DNA of 64,000 nt from Nannochloris sp. 'desiccata' (lineage: Eukaryota; Chlorophyta; Trebouxiophyceae; Chlorellales; Chlorellaceae), in NCBI GenBank assembly GCA_019044685.2, contig JAGTXX020000015.1, positions 1 through 64,000 of the forward strand. Direction: 5' to 3'. The notes under the pieces are model-generated. The model did not search any database, had not been told where the DNA came from, and worked only from the letters and a program-made list of their open reading frames with translations. This document shows positions 33,292 to 46,104 of the stretch, in pieces; position 1 is the stretch's first letter; every line of letters starts with the position of its first letter. Position numbers and translations under genes: made by a program.

Positions 33292-33617
33292 TTTTTAAAG
33301 GTATCTATTAGGGCTTTTTAAAGCCGGAAAAATGAAGGGCGAATTTTTTTTAAGTCGGCCTTGGACTTGGGCGAGTCCTGGCCTTGACGGTCGTATTATG
33401 GGATCGCACTGGCAGTTCTAGATACAAGAAGAGCAGAGCAAAAGTTTGCAAGTGCGCTTTTACTGCTTCTTTGCTCGCTGAATCAATGAATAGGCTGAAG
33501 CGAAATGAATTTTTTATTATTTAAAAGCTACCGAAAAGTATGTCTTGGAATACCCAACACGGTTTAATATATTTTATGTTTCAATCATTTTTTAGCTTAC
33601 ACGTAGAAATATCTTAC
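33292..33617. promoter_or_regulatory. Mannanase 5' flank / synergin-like 3' flank
   Basis: 326 bp; promoter side of the mannanase gene by position. No element recognised. Confidence 0.4.
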
Positions 33618-35308
33618 CTATTCCAGCTCAGGAGGGACAGAAGAGACGCACCCAAGCCAGAAATTTGCTACCACAGCGAGACATCGCCTGCTAGAGCCTT
33701 CTGGCCACTCCACCACTGCAGCTGCCATCAATTTCTCACCTCTTTCTTCCTTTTTTTCGCCCTTTCTACCAGTTCCATTGTCTGTGATAATGGATAATGG
33801 GAGTAAGAGTATTGAATCTAACCCTTCACTCCATACCAACATTCGAGGAAACTGATCCAAGCTCAACGTTGGAAGCACCCCTGTCATAATTGACCCGACA
33901 CGTTCTATTTCATTCACTATATAATCAAGACCTAATTTCTTAGCTGCTTCATTTGACACCGAGCTCAATGGCTTTATTTCACTCCTATGACTCGAGTTCC
34001 ATGCAGTATGGCAACGGGTCCATGCTGTTTCTAGTTCTCGTACAAAATGTAGTAAGCCCAACGCTTCTGCTGAGAGCCGCACGAGAGACGCCACGTAATA
34101 TATTCTACCGAGTGCTGCAAAATATCGTTGAGCTCGAGGAATCTCTAGCAATTCAAGGTGGATCATACTATTACTATTCGCAACAGCATCCTCCTTTGTT
34201 AGAGAAGAAGAAGAAGAAGTAAAACTATTTTCCCAGAAAAGACGGGCTGCTTCCAATATTTCAGCGCCGGTATTTAAGATTGAAGCCCAAGCGACTCCAT
34301 ATTCCTGAACCGCATTACTATCTTTTGCTACTGCTGCCATTCCATCAGTGTAGGCAGTGGACGACGTCGGAAGATGGACAAGGTTGCGCATAATTGGCGA
34401 TAACGGAACAACACTACCAGCAGGAGGATGAGGGTGAGCAGGGGCAGGAGCAGCGTCAATAGCAGCCATCGTTGCTGCAGTAGCCCTTTGTAAAAAAGCG
34501 TCTTCTGTTCTATCTACCACCTCTACAGGAGCATCAGTAAAGTCCCCAAAATCATCTCCCCCTGATTCTATGCAATTCCTTTCAAGACCATCTTGCTCCT
34601 CCAAGGCGTGGGCTACGTTGGGTGCTGCAGCTGCGAGAAATCCTCTGAAGGTTCTGTCAATAGAAGCATCACGAGTGCTATGCTTACCACCACCAGTTCT
34701 AGGAGAAGGAGATGGCCTAGGAGAGGTAGCATGAGGAGTGTGGCTAGGAGATGGATGGAAAGACGATACAGTTGGTGGGGATGGTGGCGGTGGCGGTAGT
34801 GGCTCTGATGCGGCAGAAAAATCTCCAAAATCCTCTTCTTCTTCCTTAACTTCTTGGCCTACCCCCAAACCATTGAAATTAACCTCTGTTGGCTGTGTAT
34901 GAAATTTAAATTCCTCTTTTTCTACTGGTAGTCGGACATCTGCAGCAGTAGCAGCAATGGCGCTGGAAAGCCCAGCAGAGGAAGGATCTTTCAGCCGCCA
35001 TTCTTCCGTTTCCCTCAGATTTCCTTCCACTTCAACACAGTAGCTTGGTGGTACAATGCTTATATCAACAGAGATGACCTGCATGAAAAGAAAGCAACGT
35101 TTAGTATTCTTTCTTTTCTGAAGTGACAGCCGGCAATTGGAATTTATTTATGTTGTGTAAGAGAAGAGCTTACTTTGCCAGAGACCCATGCACCATCCCG
35201 AGCTTGGTATAATATATTTGAACCTTTGGAATACAATGCAGGTGCTACGCCGTTCTCATAAGGATCCCCTGCAAAATCTCCCCAGTCATCTGCACTTGCC
35301 CCAGTCAT
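33618..35308 (-). CDS. Synergin/aftiphilin-like clathrin accessory protein
   Basis: Exons 35308-35174 and 35078-33618, phase 0, 531 aa. The N-terminus carries ADDWGDFAG, and two FGDF repeats follow (EEDFGDFSA, GDDFGDFTD). These acidic WGDF/FGDF peptides bind the ear domains of AP-1 and GGA adaptors. A Pro/Ser-rich linker comes next. The C-terminal ~250 residues are helical and end in LILLPLS, VVEW, LAVVANFWLGCVSSVPPELE, resembling the C-terminal domain of gamma-synergin proteins (from memory). A role in clathrin-mediated trafficking at the trans-Golgi is likely. The family call rests on motifs and is not certain. Confidence 0.65.
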
Positions 35309-36993
35309 CCGCACTTGTTTTTTTCAAATTTTCGATTCGCACATGATCAGGAAAATTGAGAGATGAAAATGCTAGGATATATTCTTAATACTTCATTATA
35401 TACATGGTGGTTATAATAATATAATGAGCTGAGCTAATAGCCCACTTTGCAAAACTTTCTTGCCTTCAAAATCCCAGCCCTTTGGCCGCCACACCGCCAA
35501 GGCACCTTGAAAGTTTTCCATTTCAACCAATGGACTACCTCGTTTTATTTCTTTAGATAGCGGTGGCCTAAAGTATCACGCTGGTAACTTCTCATGATCC
35601 TGATGTCGCCCTATTTGGGGCTCTTTTGTTTTGTTGTCTTTGAACTATGATCATAAAAAAAACAATGCATTTAGTTACAATACGAAATTACGAAATAAGT
35701 TCAACTTATTTACTTCAAGTTGTTATATGAAAGGGTCAGCGAATGAATATGAGCAGAATATATCATGGGGGAAGGCTTCTTCTTTTCTATTTTACTGCCT
35801 TAATGCTCAACCTCGTTGCCGAGCAGCAGTGAAAAAAAAATTAAAAAAAAATGCAAAGTAGCAGCCTCTTGTCCCAGAAAGAAAACCGCTATTAGCAAAG
35901 CGGATGTGGAAAAAATGAAAAAACTGCTGCAAATCTTAGAAAGAACAAGTGCTGTAGTAGTTTGTAGTAGCTTTGGTTCTTCAGTTTCTCTCGGTGGAAA
36001 CCTCTTGACGGAAAACTTTTTTTGAGGGAAAATAAAATAAAAAAGGCATCAAAAGGGAGAGCGAGGGCGAGAGAGAAGCAGAAGTGACAACAAAGAAGAA
36101 AGATTCGTATAGGAATTCCATGAAAAAGAAGATTAGAGTATAAAATAGCACAGTCGTTGGATAGAATAGAAACAGGAAGAAAGATCGAAATAACGAACAG
36201 AACTAAAGAGGGACATGCATCACCAAGGGGTTGGTTATAGAGAGTCAGTAGAGCCGTAGTTGAAGAACCCCGAGCTTTATTGAGTAAGTACCACGTCCGT
36301 TGATAATCAAATGATTTTCTAAAGGCACAGCAAGGAGTGAACAAGCGCGACTTTTGAAAAATCGATTGATATTTCTTGATAAAATTCTCGACTACTGAAA
36401 AGATGAAATTAGAAGGACACCATATGTTTATAGGAAAGGCCACGACCAAAATAAGAGTTTTCAAGGAAAAAGAGAACTCTAAGCGGGCAAAGAAAAAATG
36501 TGGAAAAAAAGAAAAAAAGAAAGAAATTTTGCTGATCAGGAAAACAGGCGCCGCCGTAACAAGGGGTGCGCCATAATGTAAAAGGCCTCCATGTGTGAAA
36601 TTCTATACGAAATTGATGATACGCTATCGCTAATGCATATCAGATAAGAAAAATGTATTTTCAGAATATGAACAAAAGGCCCAAAGTAAGGAGAAAAACA
36701 AAACTGAAGCTTTCAGTTCATGAAAATGAGCGCTGAAAAGGAACAGAAAAGCAAAAGCAAAACCTAATCTAATAGACAAAACAGCTTCAGGGAGGAGAGA
36801 AAAGATAGAAATGAAAGGACACTCTATATGCAACTACAGCTCTAGGGTAAGAAAAAACCTTAGGTTAAGCTGTTGGGTGTTGTTTTCAAAGCCAGTTGAC
36901 CAGAGGGGGTGGCGGTACGAAAATGCCGGAAAACTGTCAAGTACTATTAATGCATTGATTAATTTCTAGTAAAAGTTCCCATTAATTGACTTT
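35309..36993. other. Longest gap without a supported gene
   Basis: About 1.7 kb between the 5' end of the synergin-like gene and the 3' end of the B3 gene. A minus-strand frame of 190 codons at 35892-36464 is Phe/Leu-rich and looks like translated AT-rich DNA. A 36-codon minus-strand frame starting near 35521 (MENFQGALAVWRPKGW) is better balanced but alone. I see no tRNA or repeat. A long 3' UTR or a non-coding transcript is possible. Confidence 0.4.
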
Positions 36994-39312
36994 TTAGGCA
37001 TCAAGAAGTTGCAATAAAGACAAAAGCGGGTCTCCAGCTCTTGGTGTCGATACATTGCTCCCCCGTTTTGGTCGTTTAAATGCCGGCGTGTAATCATCGT
37101 CATCTGAGTTCCAAGACATCCCCTCTTCGTCGGTGAATTGTTGATACTGAGAAGAAGATCGAGGCACCACACGATGTTGTCTGAGAGGATGACCGCCACG
37201 GAAGCCAGAAAAACTAGCCGTACCAGTGGGTGTGCCTTCCCTTCGTTTGAAGCCCTTGTGGCCAGAACAGAACCCTTGGTGTCCTGCAGCTTTGATGCAT
37301 CCATCAGTCCTGTTGCAAGGTATAGCACCAGCACCAAGCCCACCAGCTGAGAATGAGGGTGCTGCAGCTGTTGTTGTGGTTCGGAATACTGCGCCAGGAG
37401 TACCTGCCGAGCTGCGAGGAGTTGTTGTCCCTCCACGGACAACACCGCCGAGGTGGTGGGGAGCTTGGTTGAGGTCGTGATGTCGGCGACCTTCGGGGTG
37501 TAAAAGCATAGGAAGCTGACTGAATGTCAGTGCATTTGTCTTCTCTGTACTTCCCTGAGGACGACGTACGTCTACTCCATCAGTACCGGTACGCACTTCG
37601 ATTCTGGGTGGCGTCACATCTGCGTCTCTATACACCACAAGGGTGTCTCCCGCCACGACCGCCCTGCTGCTTAAAAACTCAGCAGCTGCCTCCAGTAAAT
37701 ACCCACGACGCCCAGCAACAGTATGCCATGCACGTAAAGTAGGAAACTGCCATGTTTGAGATTCATCAACAGCTGCAAGGGTAAATACGTCAGCATCGCC
37801 ACAGTTTGGGACCCCAGCCTCTAAATCTTCCGCCGGCAAAATAACTCTTTTTGAGGAAATATCATATGCTGTAAGCGTTTTCGAGATTCTGAGGCCAGCA
37901 GGGACGTACGCAATCGTATGGAGACCTTCAGGGAGGGAGTGTTCGCCCTTTTGTGTGGCAATGACAATGCGGTGGGAGAGGGAACGGGAAGGAGCCATGT
38001 TGGTAGCAGCTGTTTCATCGCTGCTGTAGGCGCTAGCATCTTCAAGAGCAACATGAACAGGGTTAGGAGCAAAGATTTCAGAAGATTCGACAGCAGTGGG
38101 GACAACCATATGCGCCTGGTCGTTGTACGCAGGCGCCGTAGTGTGTGTCTTACGGCGGAAACGAGCTACGGCAGCAGCTCCAGCTGCGTGGGCCTGGGCG
38201 GCGGCGGCTGCCGCAGCTGCTGCAGCTTTTGGGCCCGAGCAGAACCCAGGATGTCCAGCTGCCTTTGTGCAATGCACACTGCGTGCACATCTTCCTGCCA
38301 TCACTGCAGCCAAAGGAACTGCAGACGTTGCTGCAGCAGTGGCTCCACGCGGGGGTGCAGCCATCGCAAGGGTTCCATACCTTGGACATACGGTAGCATA
38401 TTTCACCTCTTCGGTATTTGCTTCTACTACTAATTCACCGTACTCATCGGTACAAATACCCACGGTATCACCTACACCCACATTGTGAGCACGGAGGAAC
38501 TCAGACGCTTGCTCCAGTACGAAAACTCGTCGGTGTTCAGTGCCATTTGCCCAAGATTTAATTACAAATTCGTATCGCCGTCCAGTTGAATCGCGGACAG
38601 CAAGCGCGTAGTGGCGGTATGCAGTGACAAAAGGTAAATTGGCTTCAACGGCAACACGTGGGAGAATGATACGACCGGAAGAAGCGTCGCTGTTGGTGAG
38701 GCATTTGGCGACAAGGACGCAGCGGGCCTTGGTGGGGCGAGAGGGGCTGGTCGGCTACATAAAAGGAGGGAAATGAATTTGGGACATGTTAGAATAGGTT
38801 TTGGGTTGGATATGTAGTTGACAGACTCTAGATATTTCAAAGAATGATAATTGGCGAATAGAAGCTACATGCAAAGAGTTTAGCTACGTTTTGAGGGGGC
38901 TTACCTGCTGCTGTACATGTGTGCTCGTAGCGCCATGTTGATCTTTTTCGTAGTCAGCAAACTCTGCTGCATTGCTAAGGTCTGCAAGATTTTGGAGAGA
39001 GTCGGAATACTTCTCGACCGCGGTATTAGAAGGCTCCTGACCGTCTGAATCCATTGCGTGCGCTGGATCAGCAGCCTTTTCAGCTTCATGTGCTGGCATT
39101 TCAACTGACTTGCCAGCTGGACGCCCAGACACTGATGGCTCTCTTCGAGCACCTTCAGATGTTTGCTTAGCCGAATCGTCGCTGCATTTGCCAAAGATAG
39201 CGTCTGCAAGGACCGCGTCTTCGTTTGAATTCATGCTATGGTTGAAGTCAAAGTCTTCTATTGCCTTCACAGGAGCGGGCTTTGGACCGCTTGACAGTAG
39301 CAAGGACATCAT
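36994..39312 (-). CDS. Double B3-domain transcription factor with two Cys/His motifs
   Basis: Exons 39312-38905 and 38754-36994, phase 0, 722 aa. After an acidic Ser-rich N-terminus, a B3 DNA-binding domain spans about residues 155-245 (GRIILPRVAVEANLP, YEFVIKSWANG, RRVFVLEQASEFLRAHNVGVGD). A second, B3-like, domain follows after about 120 residues (KRVILPAEDLEAGVP, WQFPTLRAWH, GYLLEAAAEFLSSRAVVAGD). Two short Cys/His motifs, CARSVHCTKAAGHPGFCSG before the second B3 and CNRTDGCIKAAGHQGFCSGH after it, share the pattern C-x5-C-x-K-A-A-G-H-x-G-F-C. B3 proteins of the ABI3/VAL type bind RY-like DNA; the added motifs may bind zinc. The last residues before the stop are Lys/Arg-rich. Confidence 0.85.
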
Positions 39313-40396
39313 TTGTTATATATTAATGCTGCATTGAACAAAGACAAGATGAGAAGTGGTTAGGGCATTGCATTTGATCGCAAAACATGCAGCCCATATT
39401 CCTCGCGTTTTCGTCACTAGAATGGCCTCCGGTTCTGGGATTATGGCTACAATGGACAATGCGCCAGACTGAGATCTGTCGTGAGCCCAGAGTCTCAGGC
39501 TTGATATTATAATTTGATGCTACTATCATCTCTGAAAAAGCGCGGTCTCACCTTTTTGAGCTCCTTTGCCTCTCTTTCGCACTGTATATTATACAATATC
39601 AGATCTTTCTAATGATTGTATATAAAAAAGTAACTGTAGATGTTTGGCACACGCTCCGCACTTAACTTCCAGGGCATCGCGTCAGCAATTTTATCCTTTT
39701 CTGAGATTCACCTCAACTTCAAATCTTTTTGAGAAGATGCCTCTCCTGCGGTTGAGCAGAGCCCCGCTAAAGCACTTTTTACTTTATTTCTTAAATAACC
39801 TGCACCGTCATAGACTATCGTAGACAGAAAATAGCACTCATGTGAACAAGCCAACTGCCACGAACACGCAAGTAACAAGCGATAACACCAAGTTTTGTAC
39901 CCCTGAGCTGACACTCCAACCGCTACAACGCATCAGCTCAAGAATTATTAATTTTATTAATTTTACAGATGAATCAGTATGCGAATGAATGGATTGGCGG
40001 TACAGAAAGCCATTCTGGTGAAATAAAAATGCACTCGTCAAGGTCTACAGGAGCTACAGAAAGAAAGAAAAGAAAAAAAAATCAACGTTCTTCCTTTATG
40101 CAGTCACCGTCAATCGCTTTTTGAGGCCCTCTTTCCCCATTAATTGTTGTAAAAAGGCTTATTAATAATCGCACACTGGGTATAAAATTGAACTTTCGCA
40201 AAAGTCCAGAATAAAGGATAGAAAAATAGAAAGGAAAAACAGGCGCTGTAGGTGACACAGACAGCGTTGAAATCAAAATGCACAAACAAAGATTAAAATT
40301 TAAAGATTCTTCTCGAATTAAATTTTGAATTTTCTTAGTTAATTTTCTCAGAGAGATAAAAAGTAAAAGAATCTTACTCTTCTGCGTAAGTAAGAC
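39313..40396. promoter_or_regulatory. B3 gene 5' region and GOGAT 3' flank
   Basis: About 1.08 kb, AT-rich. By position it holds the B3 promoter and the 3' UTR of glutamate synthase. No gene, tRNA or repeat was seen other than the hairpin at 40379-40407. Confidence 0.45.
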
Positions 40397-40407
40397 TTAC
40401 GCAGAAG
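40379..40407. repeat. 13-bp stem hairpin overlapping the GOGAT stop codon
   Basis: cttctgcgtaagt (40379-40391) and acttacgcagaag (40395-40407) are perfect reverse complements around a 3-nt loop. The TAA stop of the gene (complement of 40397-40399) lies in the stem. Confidence 0.9.
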
Positions 40408-43400
40408 CCGCAGCTGTCACGGGTACTGCAGCAGCTCCATTACCACCAGCGGCAGCAGCAGCGTCTGCGTTTTTGGATGCCTGAGGGGAGTTGGCCTCAG
40501 AAGGAGGCACAAGCTGCCAGAATTTCTCCACAGCGCTACTCCAATCTGCCAGGATAGCTTTACCTTTAGCAGATCCAGTACGTGCAACGTGTGTCTCAAT
40601 CAATTCCTTGAGCTGAGCTTCACCGGCACGGGTCTCAACTCGTTGAACCGCAACTATTTCTCCATTAACCAAGTCAGGGAAATCGCCCTCTTCATCGTAG
40701 AAGTAGCCCAAACCGCCAGTCATACCAGCAGCAACGTTGCGTCCGACAGGACCCAAGGCAACAATCACACCACCAGTCATGTACTCGCAGCAATGATCGC
40801 CAGTCCCCTCCACCACAGCCTCTGCACGAGAATTTCTAACAGCAAACCGTTCTCCAGCTCTGCCAAGAACAAAGAGCCTTCCACCGGTCGCGCCATAGAG
40901 ACAAGTGTTACCAACGATAGAAGCAGTCTCTGCCTGGAATGGGGAGTCAGTAGGAGGTGTAATAGTCACCTCACCCCCAGCCATGCCTTTACCAACGTAG
41001 TCGTTTGCCTCGCCGTTGAGGTGGACCTTCATACCGCCAACAAGGAAACACGCGAAAGACTGTCCTGCAGATCCATTTAATTTGATGTCGATAGTTCCAC
41101 CGAATCCAGAGTCTCCGTAAAGTTTTGCAACAGCGCCAGAAACTCGGCCTAAAGCAGAACGATCTACGTTAACAACATCATATTCTCTGGAGACGGTGCC
41201 CTGAGTCTCAATAGCTTTCTGAAGAGCAGCGTCAGCAAGGATGTCATCATCAAGCTGAGGACCGTTGTCGTGGACTTCCTGAGAAAGACGAGCAGTGGAA
41301 GAACCAGTTTCACCAGCATAAGTAGTCAAGAATGACAGATCAAGACCAGACGTCTTTGAGAGACCCCGCTGGCGTTGACGCAACATGTCTGCCCTACCAA
41401 TTAAATCATTCATAGAGCGGAGACCAAGCTCAGCAAGCCCAGCACGGACCTCATCAGCAACGAAATGGAAGTAATTGACAAGATCCTCAGGGACACCGGG
41501 GAAACGAGCACGCAACTCCTCACGTTGGGAGGCAACACCAACTGGACAGTTGTTTGTGTGGCACACACGAGCCATAATGCACCCAGTAGCAATCATAGCG
41601 ACAGTACCAAACCCGAACTCATCTCCACCAAGAGCAGCAGTGACGAGTACATCACGGCCAGTACGCATGCCTCCATCAACACGCAAGGTAACACGCTCAC
41701 GGAGACCATTGGCGGTTAAAATTTGATGTACCTCTGCTAAACCCATCTCCATAGGTCCACCACAATGTTTGATAGAAGAGATGGGAGACGCACCAGTACC
41801 ACCATCATGTCCAGAAATCTGGATGACGTCAGCATTGGCCTTGGCGACACCTGAAGCGACAGTGCCGATACCTGCCTGAGCAACGAGCTTGACAGATACC
41901 TTGGCTGCTTTATTTACTTGATGTAAATCGTAGATAAGCTGGGCCAAATCTTCAATAGAGTAGATGTCATGATGAGGAGGAGGGGAAATTAATGGGACAC
42001 CAGGCTTTGAGCGACGCATTCCAGCAATGTAAGGCGAAACTTTCTTCCCTGGGAGTTGACCACCTTCACCGGGCTTTGCGCCCTGAGCGACCTTGATTTC
42101 AAGCTGCTCAGCGTTGACCAAGAATTGAGGAGTAACTCCAAAACGACCAGAAGCTACCTGTTTAATACGGGAAGTAGCAATATCGCCATTTTGAAGACCA
42201 TTCAAGTGAGGTAAAGTTTCAGATTTGCCATTGGCATCAACATCGGCAAGGCGTGTCCATCTTACAGGGTCTTCACCACCTTCACCAGAGTTACTCTTAC
42301 CACCAATACGGTTCATAGCAATAGCAATAGCTTCGTGAGTCTCCCTGGAAATAGCTCCAAGAGACATTCCACCGGTGCAGAAGCGGGCCATGATATCAGC
42401 AGGGCTCTCTACCTCATCAATAGAGATGGGGCCATTTGGAGAGGCCAATTCAAGCATGTCACGCAACACATGGACAGGTGCTTCTTCAAAATGAGTGGTA
42501 TATGCATCAAATGCTTCCTGAGCTCCTTTTCCTTTACCGCCGAGACCGATAGCCTTGTGTAGAAGTTTGGCCATGGTCTGGTTGTTGGCGTGGTACTCAC
42601 CTTTAGGGCGAGATTGAATGAAACCATAGTCATCAAGCTTGGTAGGGACCTTTTCAGGGAATCCTTTCGCCCAGAAAGCCTCAGTCTCAGCAGCGATGTC
42701 ATCCAAAGACATGCCGCCAATCCGGGAAACTGACCCAACAAAAGCAGTGTCGACAACTTCCCTGCCAAGACCGTATGCTTCAAAGATTTGTGCTCCGTGG
42801 TAGCAAGAAAGTAAAGAGATACCCATCTTGGAAAGAATCTTCAAAAGACCTTTTTCCAAAGATTTTTTGAAGTTGATGGTCGCGGCATCGGCAGTCATAT
42901 CGGGCACTTTTCCTGCTTTGATGAGAGCCTCTGTACGAGGAGCAGCACGCCATTGACGGCATGATTCAAAGGCCAGGTACGGGCAGACAGCGTGAGCACC
43001 GTATCCAACAAGCATAGCGACGTGGTGGGTAGAGAAGCATTGAGCAGTCTCAACGACAAGGGAAGTTTCCGTTCGGAGACCAGCACGGATAAGGTGATGG
43101 TGGACAGCTCCGACTCCAAGTAAAGGAGAAATAGGAGGACGAGAAGGATTCATAGAAGCGAATCTGTCGGAAAGAACGACACAGCCACAGCCAGCACGCA
43201 CAGCAGCCTCAACTGAAGCGCAAAGATCAGTCAACGCTTGCTTCAAGGCACCTTTAGAGCCAGCAGAGTAACTCAATTCAAAGGTTTTAGAACCGAGAAT
43301 AGTATCAGATTGAACAGCAGCAAGCTCAGATTCCAATAAAACAGGAGTTTTAAGCATAATTTGGTTGTAAGCATCTGCTCCAGGCTGCAAAAGATTCCCT

Positions 43401-45694
43401 CTGCGTCCCAAACGCATCTCCAAGGACATGACCAAACCTTCACGGAGAGGATCAATAGGAGGGTTGGTGACCTGGGCAAACCTTTGTTTGAAGTAATCGT
43501 ACAACATATGAGGGGTAGAAGCCAACACAGGTAAAGGAACGTCATCTCCCATACAGTAAGTAGGCTCGGCACCAGTCATCGCCATAGACTCAATTACCAT
43601 TTGTTGGTCTTCAAGTCCATAGCCCATAGCAGATTGAAGCTTCAAAGCATCCGCAGGGGCCATTTGGCAAGAATCAAGCACTTGAGACGCGTTCATTTCA
43701 GAAAGACGGCGTCCAGATGCTTTAATCCAGTCACCGTATGGAGCCTTGGAGGCGACATCCTTGGCAATGGCGGTGTTCTCTTGGAAAGCACCAGCTTCAA
43801 GATCAGCGCAAACCATCTGACCGGGTCCAAGACGACCTTTGGCAACAATATTCTTCGCGTTAGACAGTACATCGCCAAGAACACCAACCTCGGAGGCAAC
43901 GTATATGGTGTCGTCAGCAGTGCGCCAGAAGCGAGCTGGACGGAGGCCATTACGATCAAGACGAGCACAGACCTTTTTACCATCGGAGAAGACCAGCAGA
44001 GCAGGTCCATCCCATCCTTCTTGCATACCTTCCCAGTACTCGTAGAAATTAGTCACCTCAGGGTAGTTTTTAACCAAGTCGGGATGGTTCCGATAGGCCT
44101 CAGGCACCAAAATCATCAGAGCTTCCTGAGGAGTGCGTCCAGTACGTACCATCAACTCGGCAACGTGATCTAAGTTGGAAGAATCAGATTCAGCAGCAGA
44201 GCAGAGAGGTAAGAAATCACCTTCACGACCTTTCCAGATCTCATTACGAAGACCAGCTTGACGAGATGCAACCCAATTCAAGTTACCTTGTAAGGTGTTG
44301 ATCTCACCATTGTGGCCTAAGACACGGAAAGGCTGTGCTAAGGGCCATCTGGGGTTGGTATTGGTGGAGAAACGGCGATGGTAGATAGCAAAGGGGGTCA
44401 CATAGCGTTCATCAGTAAGATCCTTGAAGAAAGGCCCAACTGAGGAGGAATTAAGCATACCCTTGTAGACAATGGTACGGTTGGAAAGAGAGCATGTGAA
44501 GAAATCGAAAGCAGTCTCTACATCGAACGCAGCAGCTTTCTCCTTCTCAACCAACTTACGGACGATGAATAATTCACGCTCAAGTGCATCTCCAGTAAGG
44601 CCTTGAGTAGATTCAATAAGGATCTGACGAAACCGAGGCATAGTCTTTTTAGCAACGGGCCCAACGATAGAAATGTCAATAGGGACATCACGCCAGGCAA
44701 GGACCTTGAAACCTTCAGCCTTGGCGACATTCTCATAAATCTCGCGGCACTTCTTTTCAACTGCATCGTCATTGGGAATGAAGACCATACCCACACCACA
44801 GCTGGTTTCGTTAAGAGCAGCGCAGTCAGCTTTAAGTAAGGCCCAAGGGATCTTGGTCATTACACCGGCACCATCACCAGAGATATCATCTGCAGAGCAA
44901 GCACCACGATGTTCCATGCAGCCCAAAGCAGTGAGCGCCTGTAGTAACGAAGGACAATGATAGGAATTGGAGTATATGAGATGTAGGTAATTGAAAGACT
45001 TAAGATAGATCAGTATATACGTGCACCAAAAGAGCAGAAATTTAAAAATAAAGGACAGCAAACGGCTCATCCATCCAACCATCTTGGCTGCAACCAACTT
45101 GAAAAATAATACAATCTCGTACCTGAGTAATGATCTCGTGTTTATGGTCGTTTTTGAGACTAGCAATGAAGCCCACCTGCAGAAATATTAATGTAAAATG
45201 TGTGAGAGGATGTTGCATGCTGGGTAGTAGAGTGCTGAAAGAACTAGGCAAAGTTAAGGCTAGAGGACTTACACCGCATGCATCAATCTCCTTAAGTAGT
45301 TCCTCGTTGTCAACAGGCTCATGAATGTTCTGAACAGGGAAGCGCTGCTCCAGTTCAGGGGACGCAGTGATCTCCTCCGCGATGGCTTTGGGAGCCACAG
45401 ACTCGCCCCTGGCTACTAAATTGCCGGAGCGGGGACCCTGGAAAGCGGGAAATTTCTGTATACACAATAAACGAAGCATTAGTCACCTATGTTACTTTTT
45501 CACCAACCGAGTGCCATTTTACCCTCAGGGCAAAGCCTTAATTTAGAGAAATCACAAGCGCATTTTACCTTTTGAGAAGCCTGGCCACCCTGACGACGAT
45601 TGGCATGGCCAAATCGTGAGTTCTGGGTGCGGCGAGAGTCAGATGACAGGGCCAGACCCTTGCTACTTTGAGCCGAGGTAGTTCTGCCCTCCAT
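40397..45694 (-). CDS. GLU (Fd-GOGAT): Ferredoxin-dependent glutamate synthase, plastid
   Basis: Four exons: 45694-45569, 45455-45273, 45176-45123 and 44938-40397, all phase 0, 1634 aa. The first ~101 residues are a basic Ser/Gln leader plus propeptide. Cys102 in DACGVGFIAS is the N-terminal nucleophile of the mature class-II glutaminase domain. The FMN/2-oxoglutarate domain has [30 protein letters not shown] and the 3Fe-4S cysteines in [15 protein letters not shown]. The GXGXG beta-helix domain closes the protein, followed by an Ala-rich tail. The enzyme turns glutamine, 2-oxoglutarate and ferredoxin electrons into two glutamates. All three introns are within the first 760 bp; the last exon is 4.5 kb. 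Confidence 0.96.
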
Positions 45695-46104
45695 CACCAC
45701 AATGCGCCGCACACTGTCAAATTAACGAGCCACCGATTTAACTGATTTTATATTGGATACAGTTGAAAATATATTTCACTTTGCAGAGAATTTAGCGAGC
45801 TCAAGCTACTTTTATTTTTGGCGAGCCTGCACTTCTGAACCAAAAGAAAGGAGGAACCCACTGTGGTTATCAACCAGAGTGCTACTATGTATGTATTGAA
45901 GCTATTATCAACATTTAACAGCGAGAGAATAGCAGTATTATGCATAGGAACAACAGAAAACTTCTTGCCAATCAAATAACATTAAAGATAATAGTATAAT
46001 AGGTAATCAAATTTTGAAAAACACAGACGCTCCAACCGACTGAATTCAAATCAAACCAGCGCCGCTCCCTTCCTTTAGACTCCTAGCCGTAGAGTGAAGC
46101 TTCT
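45695..46104. promoter_or_regulatory. GOGAT 5' flank and UNG 3' flank
   Basis: About 410 bp; promoter side of glutamate synthase by position. Nothing specific recognised. Confidence 0.4.

Noticed and set aside
35892..36464. 190-codon minus-strand ORF
   Set aside because: Phe/Leu/Ile-rich, no domain and no introns; consistent with purine-rich DNA read backwards.
44939..45166. The open frame of GOGAT extends upstream with a hydrophobic N-terminus
   Set aside because: It is intron read-through. The exon starting at 44938 and the upstream exons ending in DACG and IITQ restore the known N-terminal domain.
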